Shown one piece after another: positions 24,032-36,017 of a stretch of DNA of 64,000 nucleotides. The stretch spans positions 17,704,300 to 17,768,299 of the forward strand of contig CM057231.1 in NCBI GenBank assembly GCA_029891385.1, in the 5' to 3' direction. Position 1 is the stretch's first letter, and every line of letters starts with the position of its first letter. This DNA is from Erythroxylum novogranatense (Eukaryota; Streptophyta; Magnoliopsida; Malpighiales; Erythroxylaceae). Under the pieces are notes generated by a model. That model was not told where the DNA came from. It searched no databases and worked only from the letters and a program-made list of their open reading frames with translations. Both the position numbers and the translations under genes were made by a program.

Positions 24032-26614
24032 TCCATTGTCTTGGTTTTATATTCAATCCTTTTGTACTCAATATTTACCTCAAACTTAAATGATTTGTAT
24101 AAAATCCAAAATGTCTCAGTACCTTTCATGTCTCCAGGCTCTCAAACCAATTACTGTTGCAACAAGTTTCAATTTATATATCAAATAATCAACTCGTGAG
24201 ACTTTAATTGCCTCAATGCATATGAAATCACTTTATTATGTTGCATTAGATGTCATCCTAATCTCTGATGTGAAACATCAATATAAATTACGTAACTTAC
24301 AAATCTAAATGATATAATTAACATCAGTTTTACAATTCCTCATATTCTTTTTACATTCATCAGTCATACGAATTAAACTTTTTTCTTAGACATTTTTGTT
24401 AAAGGGCTAAGATCAACAAAAACCCCTTAACAATTTCTAGTAGTGTCTAACTTTTAACTAATTCTAGAAAACTTCGGATCTCTTATATATTCCTTATAGT
24501 TTCTCACTTCATCATTACCTCTACTTTCTTTAGGTCTCCTAATATGCCATGTTCAGATACTATTTGGCCTAACATTTTATTGTTCAAGCTAAGATTCACT
24601 TTTATGGAACTTGGCATATAATTATTTCCACTTTTATGATATGTAGGATTTACCTCAAGTATTCAAAATATTCTTAACTTTTTGAATACATTTAATATAT
24701 CATATATGATCACAGTCACTAATTGATCTAATTTTACTTGGATCGCTTTAATCTTCAATGCCATGTTATTATCGGGGGCATTGTTACTTAAACAAATATA
24801 GTCAAAACTTTATGTGCCCATGATTATTCTCGTAATTCCTTAAGTAACTAATTTTCTCAATGAGGTAATATTATCTCATGTTATTTTTAGTTTCCCAATT
24901 AACTTACTTTCTTGAATAATTTTCTTAATTCATTCGATTTCCTCTTATCTCACATTGACTTATTCTAATGTCTGTTCATTCATACAAGTTTCTCCATACA
25001 TTTCAATTTATTTGCGATCTTAACTTGGTAACACATTCATCAGATCTAATTTTTAACTCCTATACAAATTTGCATAATATAATGTGGACCTGAGTTCTCC
25101 TCACATTAGTAATAATGTAACCTCAAATTCAAGAATCCAATCACACAGTAGGATACTTTACATCAAATAAAACACATATACTTTTTATGCATCTTCCACC
25201 TGATGCTTGCGTCTCAGTTAGGAATAGGAATCCAATATTCACTTTTGACTAATTGAATATTCATTTCAGATTTGTTTCTTCATTGATCATTCTTAAAATA
25301 AACTATCTGGTCTACTTAACCTAATTCAGTGAAATTTTTCTTCTTTGAAAAAAGACTTCTTGCTAATATCATCTATATTGTTTATGTACTCTTTATCAAT
25401 CAATTGTTATAATTATTGCATTATCAACCATTCTTAATACTTCAAGAAGACCAGTTTCTTTAATTTCTTACTAAGTCATAATGTTCTTTTTACCAAAACT
25501 TGATGAAGTAGTAGACATGATTACTATCGCATATGCTTACATGTGTACCATCAAGGTCCTCCCATTCTATCCAGAGATTTATTTATGACAATTCACCAAT
25601 TATCTTACACTAATAATAATTTGATCTCAGTTGATCCTAGACAACATTTCTCTCTTTATTCCTGCCACGGTCATGACAGAAATCTATTTTTTGAAGCCAC
25701 GATCGTGTCCTACACTTTCTTCCTCGCATTATCACACCTACTAACATCAATTTTTACTCTAATTTAATAGAATTTACCTCTTCTAATGCTACATCATTCC
25801 ATAATAATTCAACTACCATATTGAGTGCATTAACTCTTCTTATTTGATTCATCATCTTTTTTAATCTCATTCATACATAAAATCCTATCTTATTTGCACT
25901 TCTAAGTTTCTCCTTACTACATATCATTCATCTCATGTAAAGTTATTCATGTCTATTTCATTCCCCTTTTGTTCTTTCCTTATTTCAATCTCATCTTCCT
26001 AGTTTCATTTAATTCATCTTCCCCATGTATATCCTCAATCAATTCAGAATTATAGATGTATAATCATCATGAAATTCTAATCTCACTTCCACTAATATAT
26101 TCTTATAGTGGATCATAACGCTTATCACGATAATTAAACAACCATTCTAAACCTAATTTCAACCTCTTAAGATTATAGAAAATTATGTTTTCATCTAACT
26201 TTGTTCATTCACTTTAAATCTTGTCATTTCTACCATATCTCTATTTTCCTCAAATCCACAACAATATATCCACATCTATATCACATTCAAGGGTATACCA
26301 TCACATTACAATATTGATATCATTTGTAATGGTACAACCACCTATACAAATATAGTGAATTTTTATCTATCATATAGAACCATATACTATTTATCATTTC
26401 TAAATACCCATAAACCTTCATTTTCTCACATTCTGACAAATCATCATTCTTCTAAGTGCTTTTAATAACTCAAACTCTTAACGAATGCTCATGCGTATGA
26501 TTCATGTAAATGTCACTCAGACTAGGAATCAGTTGTCACTACATACTAAGACATGTCTAAAATGCATCTAACTTGACACATATTATGAAGAACGCCCATA
26601 TAAGATACTAAATC
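24032..26614 (-). other. LARD-1 interior, 5' part, non-coding
   Basis: No supported ORF. Clearly related to 58090-60498 of LARD-3, for example at ATCGGGGGCATTGTTA (24772 and 58829) and AAAGGGCTAAGA (24401 and 58476), so both carry the same non-coding interior. Confidence 0.7.
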
Positions 26615-26629
26615 TGGGCTCTGATACCA
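26615..26629 (-). other. Primer-binding site of LARD-1
   Basis: Minus strand TGGTATCAGAGCCCA, four bases from the LTR end at 26634; initiator tRNA-Met type. Confidence 0.9.
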
Positions 26630-26633
26630 AAAC

Positions 26634-29600
26634 TGTAGCACCCCACTCTCGCAAGATGATACTTGACATCCTGAGTGATGTCCAAGTATGTACCCCGTAA
26701 GGGTGACATGCTGGAACAATCAATCAGTCAAACAATCGAAACTTAGTACAATTATTTTTTGAAAAAATGCATACATATTTCAGAAAATCAATAAACAAAT
26801 CAGGCCCATACTTTATTTTATAAACATTGAAATACAAAATTAATATTACACTTTGATCAATCCCTTTTTGCAAAACATTCCAATTTGGAAGTTATTACAT
26901 ACAAAAATATTCAAATACACATTGTACAATAATTGTGCAATACACAATTTCATACAAAAATAAGAAAAAAAATGAAGACGCGAACTGATCCCGACCTTTA
27001 TCTCTCACTTGAATATAGTGGCCATACTCTCGTTGGCCTAACGAGGTAACTCTTTTGAGCCTGAAAAATATTGCAAATTTTTGACTGAGTTTTGCAAACT
27101 CAGTAGGTGACCATCCTCGACGGCTCACTCAATCACATAACACATCACATCATATTTTAACATAATTTACATCACTTCATTTAACATATAGCATCACATT
27201 CAGAGTAGTCAAATCGATCATTTCAATCATTTAAAATACACATATCACTTATAATGCAATGCACATGAGACTCACTTTCATTTATGACTTTGTTGTGACC
27301 GAGTGCCTATTTACTAACTCATATCCCTTAGTGGATACCGAGCTGCATTAGATAATGTCTTATATGCCTTAATGGATACTGGGTATAATAACATCTGATC
27401 CTGAGGTTCTTATTGAATTCTGAGCTTTAAGGTCTTTTCACTAGTGACTCCAATCACAACTACCTTTTATCTTTCATGCATTCATGAAATAAAATGCATC
27501 ACATTCTCATATTTTCAATCAATCGCATGATTTCAGATTCACAATCACTTTCACATTCATCATCGGACCTTGGTCCGACATTCAACAATTAAGTTCAGAA
27601 TACACATATTTCTTTCATATTCACATACAAGGAGAACTTTAATGTTCTCACATTTAACAATCTCCTCGGACATGAAATCTCCGGAATCAGCACATTCACA
27701 TCAATCATATTCGCATTGCATAATAATCATATCAGTAGTCATTCAATGCAGAAATTGAAATCAGAACAAACAATGAAATGAGACATCTAGGTCGACTCAC
27801 CGTACGCTCCGGATTAGCAATTGCTTCTATGATCGGGAAACGTTTGGATGCTGACGTTCAATCCTGTATCAACATTATGCAATACACAAATTGCACAAAC
27901 ATTACTAATTGAACAAGCTTATTAATACTCAATCACATGCATATGTATATATGTTGTGTATAATGCATACTCAATGACAATATCGGGTATATTTCCTAAA
28001 TTCACATCTTATGCTCATTCTCATTTCATGATTCATATTGTCTAATTGAACTTAAATTTACACTTCATTTGTACATGATCATTCTAAGTTCTCCATTCAA
28101 TCTTTACACTTTGTATGTGTCTAGTTTATTCTTAAGCTTACACCTCAAGAACACTTGATTACTTTATATCATAACTCAATTTCTCGTCATCTCTTTTCTA
28201 ACCTTATATGATCTCATAATACCCAATTCTCATTCACAATTAATCACTTAATACATATTACTCAACTCCTTTGAATCATAACTACAATCATATGAATATC
28301 TTCATTACCATTATACTCATGCCTTTGATACATTGATTTCATCCATTAATTCACTAAGTTATAACCTCCATTATCACTTCAAACATATCACACATTAGTC
28401 ACCTAACCCAAGGGTCGTTATAGGTTCAATTCAAGCTCCATTTAAGCATTAATTAGGACCAAATGACCCATGAATGTCCGCTAGGCGGACCTTTACAGAT
28501 CTCATACAGAAACTTGAATTTTTGACCATCTAGACATCAAAATCTATTGTCTAGTCTTCATTGAAGTTGTAGATCTCGAAGGCCTCTTTTAAACCATACT
28601 TAAATGACCCCAATCTGAGTTCTACAAAAAATTTATGCCTTTTACACCAAAGTGTGTCCAATTGCATCATATTTTCCAGATTTGTAACTCTTTACTTACA
28701 ACAGTCAATACCTTATGATTGGCCTATCATTTCTAGTTCCATTTCTCATCACCCATCATTATAACTCCATTTAAACTCAATATCATCTACAAGAAAATTA
28801 TATCCCATGATTGATCATAAACACTAATAACTTTACATATTCATCTTCAACTTTTTGAACATATTCAACTTCATTTCTACTTTCATTTCACTTCTAATTA
28901 TCACCATCCTTACCATTTCAAGGAACCAAATTACTCCCTTTATTTAACTCTAGACTCATTTTATTTCATCACAAAAACACCTAAAGAGATTCACATTAAT
29001 TCATCAAGAAAACAAAACAAAAACCTATTATGTATCCAGTTTTTCTGCACTTTTTCCTACATCCAATATTCAACTTCAATTCAAAATTAAAAACTCATAA
29101 AGACATAATTTGAATTCAATTTCTTATGAAAATGTAGCCATATGTCTGTAATTTAATCCAAATGAAAAATCATCTCATTTGGACATCTATAGAACAAGTT
29201 ATGGCTAAATTACATATGCAAATTAATGGAAAATGTTACAACTAACATTTTTCCAACACACTTAAAACACCATTTCCTCAATTAATCCAACATTCTATCA
29301 TTCCATAATCTATTACCCATTAAAACACCAAAGCAAGACATGAATCTACCCACATTACTCATTCACGGTTTTTTCTTATGTCCATACTCATTTCATGAAC
29401 ATTTAATGTCTAACTATCATCAAATATGCTTCTATTAAGACAACCTGAAGAACAAAGTTTAATAGCAAGTTAGAGAAGATAATGAATCTTGAAGAAAAAA
29501 ATGAAAGAGCTGGACAAACATCAACATAAGAGGGTGAGGGTGGGATGTCGTGAGTGAAGACGAAAGTCAATGAAGAAGATGAAGAAATGAAGCTAACAAA

Positions 29601-30207
29601 AAGAAGAGACAATAGCAAGTGAAAGACCAAAGGTGGGTCTTTCACTTAATAAATATTGTGATTTAAAACAAGTGGTGTGGCAAGTGACACTTGTCACATG
29701 CCACATTTCACTTTATCATGGTCCTCTTGTGGTCTTTTAATCTACTAGTCCATTTGTCTTCAATTTTCTCCTTATTTTCAATGACACTTGACATTAAATC
29801 TTAATGTCATTCCTAAAAATTTCAACTGCCATTTGACTCTTATTTCTACTACTATTCATCCATTATTCTGCCATTTGACATTTTTCCTAGTCCAAAAATA
29901 CCCCTAAAATCTAGAAAATGTTCATATTTTACTGAAAATTCTAAATCAATCCTTATACTCTAAAAAATCAAATTTTAATACAAATAATTCACAATTCCAG
30001 TTATAATCACATTTATAGATCAATTATATCCAAAATATGTCAATGAATGCATGCACGGTCATTTTAATATGTGTAAAAATTCAAATTCACATGCTTGTAT
30101 GCTAACATTATGCATGAACATGAAATGAAATTTTCTTAATGTCTCTTTAATCTTATATGTACCGAATTTTAGGGTTCCAACCCTTATTATAGGAAGGGGA
30201 TGTTACA
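26634..30207 (-). repeat. 5' LTR of LARD-1
   Basis: About 3574 bp; minus strand starts TGTAACATCCCCTTCC at 30207 and ends GGGGTGCTACA at 26634. It shows the same internal order as the other long LTRs: a conserved block at about 29165-29205, a mini-exon at 27801-27863, inverted arms at 27292-27301 and 27451-27460, and a CAG acceptor at about 27061. A GTCCGC...GCGGAC palindrome lies near 28477. Confidence 0.85.
27801..27863 (-). other. Predicted mini-exon (LARD-1 5' LTR)
   Basis: 63 nt on the minus strand between acceptor TTGATACAG and donor ACG|GTGAGT. The borders are as in other families, but the ACTTCC/GGAAGT hairpin is not conserved here. Confidence 0.45.
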
Positions 30208-31263
30208 TTGAGTCACCTGAGTTATTTCATTTAAGAATTTATAAGGTGCATTTAATATACACTTATGAATCATGATTTAGAAAACATTGCAAGATAGTAT
30301 ATGCACTCAATTGACATATTTCAGGGTATGAAATGAAAATGAATGTGATATGAATGTACATTCTCAATGTTTTGCATTTTGATTTACCAATAACATGAAT
30401 TGATGGATTTTAATTAGTGAATTGGTAATTTATTATTACAATTGAGTAATTGATGAGGTAATATGTGCATATAGTTTAGGAAAAATATTAAAGTGCAAGA
30501 TTAATTTATCTATGGGAATTTAGGTTGATTAGGCCTATGAAATGGTGACATGTCGTTGGACCCCGTTTCTGGATCCCAATTATCCGGAATCATAAGATGT
30601 GAGTGTATTATCTTGTAAGGTTATCTCCATGAAATCTCCTTAGCCAACCCTAGTTCATCCTCATTCTAATAATGTCCCAAAAGTTTCCTATTTGATCAAT
30701 ATAGATCAAGATATTATTAAAGAGCCAAATTATGTTTACAACCAAGTCAGACTCCTTCCACCGATTCCCTCACTTTCATTCCATCAATCTTTTTCAAATC
30801 AACACCAATGGCTAATACTTTTTGTATATAGATAGCAAGATGTGTTAGGAATCTATTAGGTCAAAAATCACTTCATTTGGAGGTCAGATGATGAAGTTAT
30901 GGCCAAAAGAATCAAACATGATTATAGCAAGATGTGTTAGGAATCTATTAGGTCAAAAATCACTTCATTTGGAGGTCAGATGATGAAGTTATGGCCAAAA
31001 GAATCAAACATGATTATGTCATCAATCATATGGTACCCATTTTGGGAAAATTGACATAAATTTCAATAGCATCATTTGATTGAGGCCATTTTAGGACTAT
31101 TTCGAAGAGAACTTTGAGATCTACAACTTTCATGAAGACTCGAAATAGAGATTTTGCCATCTAGAGGGTAAAAATCATGAATTTCCAAAAGTGTATAGTG
31201 TATGTCCATTAAACGGACATGCACCTCCACCTAACGAACATACACGGGCTCTAGGGTGTCTTT
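30208..31263 (-). repeat. Remnant of another long LTR
   Basis: Sequence between LARD-1 and the Angela/Tork-type element. No ends or internal domains are visible. It carries, in minus orientation, the block ATAACT...GACCTCC...TGAAGTGATT seen in the other long LTRs, and a GTCC...GGAC palindrome (31206-31221), so it is best read as part of a related LTR into which both neighbours inserted. Confidence 0.5.
30832..31015. repeat. 92-bp perfect tandem duplication
   Basis: Two adjacent copies (30832-30923 and 30924-31015), both starting ATAGCAAGATGTG and ending CATGATT. I saw no difference between them, so the duplication is recent. Confidence 0.92.
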
Positions 31264-31986
31264 TGTTAGAGTAGTGCCCTAAAAGCAATCGCCTTTAGCG
31301 CATTTTGTACAAAGTTATGTACATAATTTATTTTCAATAATAAAGAAAGGCATATTTCATTAATTTGGTGTTCATTATTTATGAATTAATAATGATTTAT
31401 AAGCAAATTAATGAAGTCCATGATATATGACATAGCATGAAGGAAATTATGATGAGATCATACTATTGAGATTCCTATCATGTGCAATTATGTCAGTATC
31501 TAAATTATCCCTAGTCATAGGATTAATGAAATTGGACATCATTAATCTGGATAAACTAGCACATGTCAAACTCCTTGATTTGATCAAGCAGTAGATCTCA
31601 GAAACTGTAGACATGAGATGTTTAGAGTTGACATGTGAATGCTTACTAGACGTAGTAAGTACATTGGATGACTTACTATGAGATCATCACATGGATGTCT
31701 TATTCTAATGTCAGTGATAATCTCATCATAGCAATGTTGTAAGTATACTTAGACTTGAGGTATTTAAGGATATCTTGGATACTGATTCTGTTGCCTTACA
31801 CAGGTCGCTTATAGGGTGGTGATTGGGTACAGCTTGAGGTATTCGAAGGTAATTGAGTAGCCAATAGAGGATTCACCACTTCTATGATAGCAGAAGATGA
31901 TACCCATGGCCTCTTGTCAGGGTCATTACTTAGAAATCTCTGGCCGGAGTATATATATGTCATAAAGAATGTCTTCATTGACATAT
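31264..31986 (+). repeat. Angela/Tork-type 5' LTR, part 1
   Basis: Starts TGTTAGAGTAGTGCCC. Ends in the CATAT target site (31982-31986) of the inserted gypsy element. Part 2 continues at 42343. Confidence 0.85.
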
Positions 31987-32548
31987 TGTAACATCCCATT
32001 ACCAATGTGAAGGGCATATTGGTAATTCGGATGGATTAGGATTGGGTGCATGCATTATATGATTCGCGCATGCATTTAGCCTCTATAAGTGTTGATAAAT
32101 GATTATTATTGCACCAGCATATGTATGTACATGCATGCATGACAATTTTCCCGATTTAATTGTGTAAATTGGAAAATTTGGTGATAATCATTTAGATTAG
32201 GTTTGGATTATAGAAATTGAGTGAAAATTGAAATTAGGGGTTTGAAAATTGGAATTTGAGTATAGGATTAGGTATTTCCTAATTTTGAGGATTTATAGGA
32301 ATTTTTCTGAGATTTTTAGAGATATGGGTTCGGACCGGAAAAATGACATGATGACTGATAAATTGGATTTCGGTTCCTAAATTGATTGACAATTGGCTTG
32401 AGATAATTTGAGTTATGATTTGAGGATTTATTATTTTTAATCATTGCAAAATTGGGAGAAAAATAGAATAAGAATCGGATTCTAGATCCTAAGAATTGGG
32501 CATGTGGCAAAGGAATTGCCAAACATGCCCTTAGTTTTAAAGTCTTGG

Positions 32549-32556
32549 TATAAAAT
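32549..32556 (+). promoter_or_regulatory. Candidate TATA box of the Tekay-type 5' LTR
   Basis: TATAAAAT, repeated at 40087-40094 in the 3' LTR, lying upstream of a CT-rich leader and of the predicted first splice donor. Transcription would start about 30 bp downstream, making R plus U5 more than 2 kb. Confidence 0.5.
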
Positions 32557-33084
32557 CCTAACCTTTTAAACTTTGTCCCTACGATCTTCCCTTGCCTTTG
32601 AAAGGAAATTTCTCTTTGCTCTTCTCTTCTCCATCGTGGATCACCATCTTTGCCTTTCCTTTCATTCTCTTATTGTTAAATTGTTCCTTTCATCATCTTC
32701 AACCTAGCTAAAACCTTGGTTTGGAAGAGGAAAATGTTTGGTGTTTTTGTGGGTGATTGTCGTGGATGTCAATTGAGTTGAGGGTTGGAGTTTTCTTGGT
32801 GATATTTAAAGGTTTAAGGCTTGAATCAAGTAAGTTACTACTCCTTTATGTCTTAAGTTGTTTGATTTGATCATTGAATTAAGTTATTAACTGTTTAAGA
32901 ATTTAGAAGTTTCGAATGATATAGGTTTTGAGAAAAATGTTGATTTTGATTTGGGTATTTGAAGAATAATTGATAAATGATGGATTTGAGATTTGAAATG
33001 AGTTGTGTTTAGTAGTTTGAGAGTGTTTAGAATGGAAAGGAATGGATTTAAATTAGCAGATCTGGGAAAAACTGAGTTTCGGGC

Positions 33085-33320
33085 GTGTTTCTGGGTGTGC
33101 ACGCCAAGCGAAAGCAACTCTCGATCCATGCGCCACGACGAAAGAAAAAAACGCACGCAGCGAGCGATCCTGCTTGCCTTGACGCCAATGACGAGCTGGA
33201 ATGCACGCCGCAACGAGCTTCAGCTAGGCATGCCGCGAGGCGCGCTCTCGCATACGCCGCGACATATGCGAGAGGAGGGAATCTCGCCGCGGCGAGTGAT
33301 CTTACGCCACGGCGAGGACG
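33085..33320 (+). repeat. GC-rich CpG block (Tekay 5' LTR)
   Basis: Words such as CGCCGCAACGAG, GCCGCGAGGCGCG and CTCGCCGCGGCGAG in AT-rich DNA. The 3' LTR counterpart at 40640-40810 is shorter and strongly diverged, although the flanks match well. Confidence 0.8.
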
Positions 33321-33744
33321 CTTATTTGAGCCGAGTATGATTCTTTTAATTAGAGAATTTTGAGGGTTAATTCTTAATGGATTGGTGAAGGATTGATTGA
33401 TCTTGTTTAGAGAATAAGAATTGTGAATTTATAAGAATAGAAATTTGGAATTTAATTCGGCGGTTCTCGAAATCGGTTGGTGATTGAATATTGAATTTGA
33501 TTTTGATTTAAGGATAATTCCAATGTCTTGGAATTTAGTTTTAAAGAGTTCGGAACCTAGTCAATTAAATTGTGGTATTAGAAATTGTTATTAATTAGAG
33601 TGAAAAAGGTCGAATTTGAGTAAGATCGGGAATAGCATTGGAAACGTCATAACATGTATAGTACATAATTTGTTTGCTACTTATGCGTTATTGAATCCTA
33701 GAAATTGAGCAATTGATAATGTTGGGTTATTCTGATTGTTATAG

Positions 33745-33812
33745 AGGCTCAAGTGGAGCATCGATCGTCTGACGTAGGCGAGACTTCCCGGCCGTAGCTC
33801 GAAAGTTCTGAG
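33745..33812 (+). other. Predicted conserved mini-exon (Tekay 5' LTR)
   Basis: 68 nt between TTGTTATAG and GAG|GTGAGT. Has ACTTCC-N12-GAAAGT with TAGCTC in the loop. The 3' LTR copy is 41232-41299. Confidence 0.55.
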
Positions 33813-34086
33813 GTGAGTAACCTAGTTGGTTTCTCAACCTGTATGTGTTACATTTTATGCACCTATGCCATGTGGAGTTAAGGATGGATCCGTGTGATTG
33901 CTTTTAATTGATTTCGGACCAAAGGTGACCGAAATATTTGGAATGTGATATAGAAGTGTTATATGTGCATTAATTGAAATTAATTGGCTTTAAATGCGAA
34001 ATTAGACATATGGAGTTGTATCGTGACATAAATATTGTAATTTCGACATGTGCATACATGCATACAAGTATGATCAGATAAAGACA

Positions 34087-34250
34087 GTTGTGACCGGTGC
34101 AGCCACCGTATTTCAGAGCTTTAAGCTCAACGCACAGGGTCTCGTGCCCAACAATTTTAGAGCCTCAGGCTCAACGTATTAGGGCTTCAAGCCCAATGTT
34201 ATCCAGAGCCACTGGCTCAACGTTAATGAGCTCAGACGCACGGTCACAAC
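34087..34250 (+). repeat. Hairpin cluster closed by GTTGTGACCG / CGGTCACAAC (Tekay 5' LTR)
   Basis: Perfect 10-bp arms at 34087-34096 and 34241-34250 (3' LTR: 41574-41583 and 41728-41737). Inside are four or five head-to-tail modules, each a small palindrome plus AACG or AATG: GAGCTTTAAGCTC, GAGCCTCAGGCTC, GGGCTTCAAGCCC, GAGCCACTGGCTC. Confidence 0.8.
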
Positions 34251-34855
34251 AACGAAATAAAATGAAAGTGTCACATGTACATCGCATATATGAATGTTCA
34301 AATGTGAATTGTATGAAAGGTGAAACGCCTTCTAAATGTGAAATTGAATGCATGTGATTCTCTGATTGCGATAATATATGATATAATGTGAACGTTGTGT
34401 ATATGCATGAGTTGGGTGGACCATCGATGATGGTTTCTCGCAGAGTTCGCAAACTCACCCAACATTGCATTTATTTTTCAGGACAGTGATAGTAGACTCC
34501 TAGCTCTAGGGTTTGACTTTTCTGCTGTGTGAGCGCGTTGGCTCGAGTAGTATGGCTCACAGGTCGGTCAGCTGGGATCTTTTGGGAATGACCTAGTTAG
34601 GAGCTCTTTTGGTTCCTTTTGGTTTTGTTCAGTATGTTATTGTGACGGAATAGTGTATTTATGGTTTTTAAGAAATGAAATGAAAATCTTTTGGGTTTTA
34701 AAATCTAGCGAGTTTGATATTATGGTTGAATTATATTGATGCCATGTGGATTATAGAAATGATCGTTCGTAGTGCATCCTCATCATAGATTATGTATCGG
34801 AATGACCTACGGGCTTCCCGGTGTATACCCTATGGTAAGGGGGCGCTACATTAGG

Positions 34856-34867
34856 TGGTATCAGAGC
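34856..34867 (+). other. Primer-binding site of the Tekay-type element
   Basis: TGGTATCAGAGC, five bases after the 5' LTR; initiator tRNA-Met type. Confidence 0.93.
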
Positions 34868-34934
34868 ATGGTTTGGCATCTTTTAGGCATAGTGTATTTT
34901 AGGTTTGAATTTCAGTAAGAAAAGCAGAAATTGA

Positions 34935-35948
34935 TTGAAATTGTGGTTTTGTTCTAGGTCATCCGTCCTTGGTGATCAGGTAGATCAACCAGCTGACCAT
35001 GGATCAGTAGGAGCTAGTAGGGAGTCTTCAGTGCCTCGATATGAGGAGCAGCCTCCTAGATTTCCCGTGAGACGGGAGAGGAGATATGATCGTTTATGCA
35101 AGGTGGAGTCATTGACTTTATGGCGACCTGAGCTCGCCGAGGTCAAGGATGGTGGACAGACCGAGAGAGTCCTAAATAAGATGGACTGCGACTCTGATGA
35201 GCGCTTCGACTATGCGGTCTCTTTGCTTCAGGGTCTAGCATATCAGTGGTGGAAGACTGTCCCGGGCAGCACCACCAGGCCTTGCTTATTGTCATGGGAT
35301 GATTTTCTAAGGGCATTTAGAGATAACTATATGCCCAAGGTATATCTTGAGATGAAGATGCAAGAGTTTCTGGAGTTGAGACAGGGTCAGATGTCAGTGG
35401 TTGAGTATGAGGTGCGGTTTAATGAGCTGATGGGATATGCCTCTGTTCCGATTGCTACAGAGTTTGATAGGTGCCAGAGATTCGAGGGAGGGCTTAATCT
35501 GGAGATTCGTACCAGGTTAGCCCAGTCTGACATGGGCACCTTTGTGGAGTTGAGAGCTGCCGTAGTGCGGATTGAGCAGCTTCTGAGGCAGAGTCAGGCT
35601 GAGTCTGGTCAGGGATCTAGGAGTAAGCAATCTAGTGACAATCAGGGTAGCTCTGGTAGGAGCTTTATCAGGCGCCAGAGCAGGTTCAGATCTTCAGGAG
35701 GATCCGACGATGCTGGATTTGTTCGAGGGGAGATTTAGCGATCTGGAGTGGTGGCGATGTCGATGGAGAGGATCGGGGCGATCGCTGCTTGTGTACATTG
35801 TGATAAGAGGCACAGTGGAGAGTGTTGGAGAGTGACAGGAGCCTGTTTGGCATGCGGCTCTATGGATCATATGATTAGGAATTGCCCTATGACTTTGGGA
35901 GTTCAGTCTGCTGCGAGTGGGAGAGTTGGTAGTAGTTTGACAGTGTAG
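34935..35948 (+). pseudogene. Tekay-type gag (capsid and zinc knuckle)
   Basis: Structural protein of the gypsy element. The frame opens after a TGA at 34932; no ATG lies near the start, so the true start is lost, uses a near-cognate codon, or is joined by splicing (the string TTTTGTTCTAG before 34958 looks like an acceptor). The retrotransposon gag domain spans about residues 60-190 (VSLLQGLAYQWWKTV, WDDFLRAFRDNYMP). The CCHC knuckle CLACGSMDHMIRNC is at about 35849-35890. An in-frame TAG at 35736-35738 and a double TAG at 35943-35948 interrupt it, but the frame is otherwise unbroken into pol, so gag and pol were one polyprotein. Confidence 0.88.
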
Positions 35949-36017
35949 TAGAGTCGCGGTAGTAGACCTGGATTCAGGGGCCGAGGCAGAGCCCGAGGTA
36001 GAGGAGGATATTCCTTT

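Larger units (their letters stand above)
10615..30207 (-). mobile_element. LARD-1: large non-coding gypsy-like element, interrupted
   Basis: On the minus strand: 5' LTR 30207-26634, PBS at 26615-26629, interior 26633-11102 (interrupted by LARD-2), PPT at about 11102-11113, and the start of the 3' LTR at 11101. The 3' LTR is broken by SIRE copy 1 at 10614 and continues outside the window. After removing LARD-2 the interior is about 3.9 kb and holds no domain and no ORF above about 90 codons. Ends are of the TGTAACATCCC type shared with the Tekay-type element here. It matches the definition of a non-autonomous LARD. Its interior is clearly related to that of LARD-3. Confidence 0.8.
31987..34850 (+). 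repeat. 5' LTR of the Tekay-type element
   Basis: 2864 bp, TGTAACATCCCATTACC to GGGGGCGCTACA. Landmarks: TATAAAAT at 32549, donor GTAAGTT at 32830, GC-rich block 33085-33320, acceptor TTATAG at 33744, mini-exon 33745-33812, hairpin cluster 34087-34250, acceptor TTTTTCAG at 34481. Confidence 0.93.

Noticed and set aside
29403..29645. 80-codon hydrophobic minus-strand frame
   Set aside because: Lies in the LARD-1 LTR, serine/leucine-rich, not found in sister LTRs; chance frame.
34855..34871. tRNA gene suggested by TGGTATCAGAGC strings (several places)
   Set aside because: Only the 12-15-base primer-binding match is present next to LTR ends; no cloverleaf follows.
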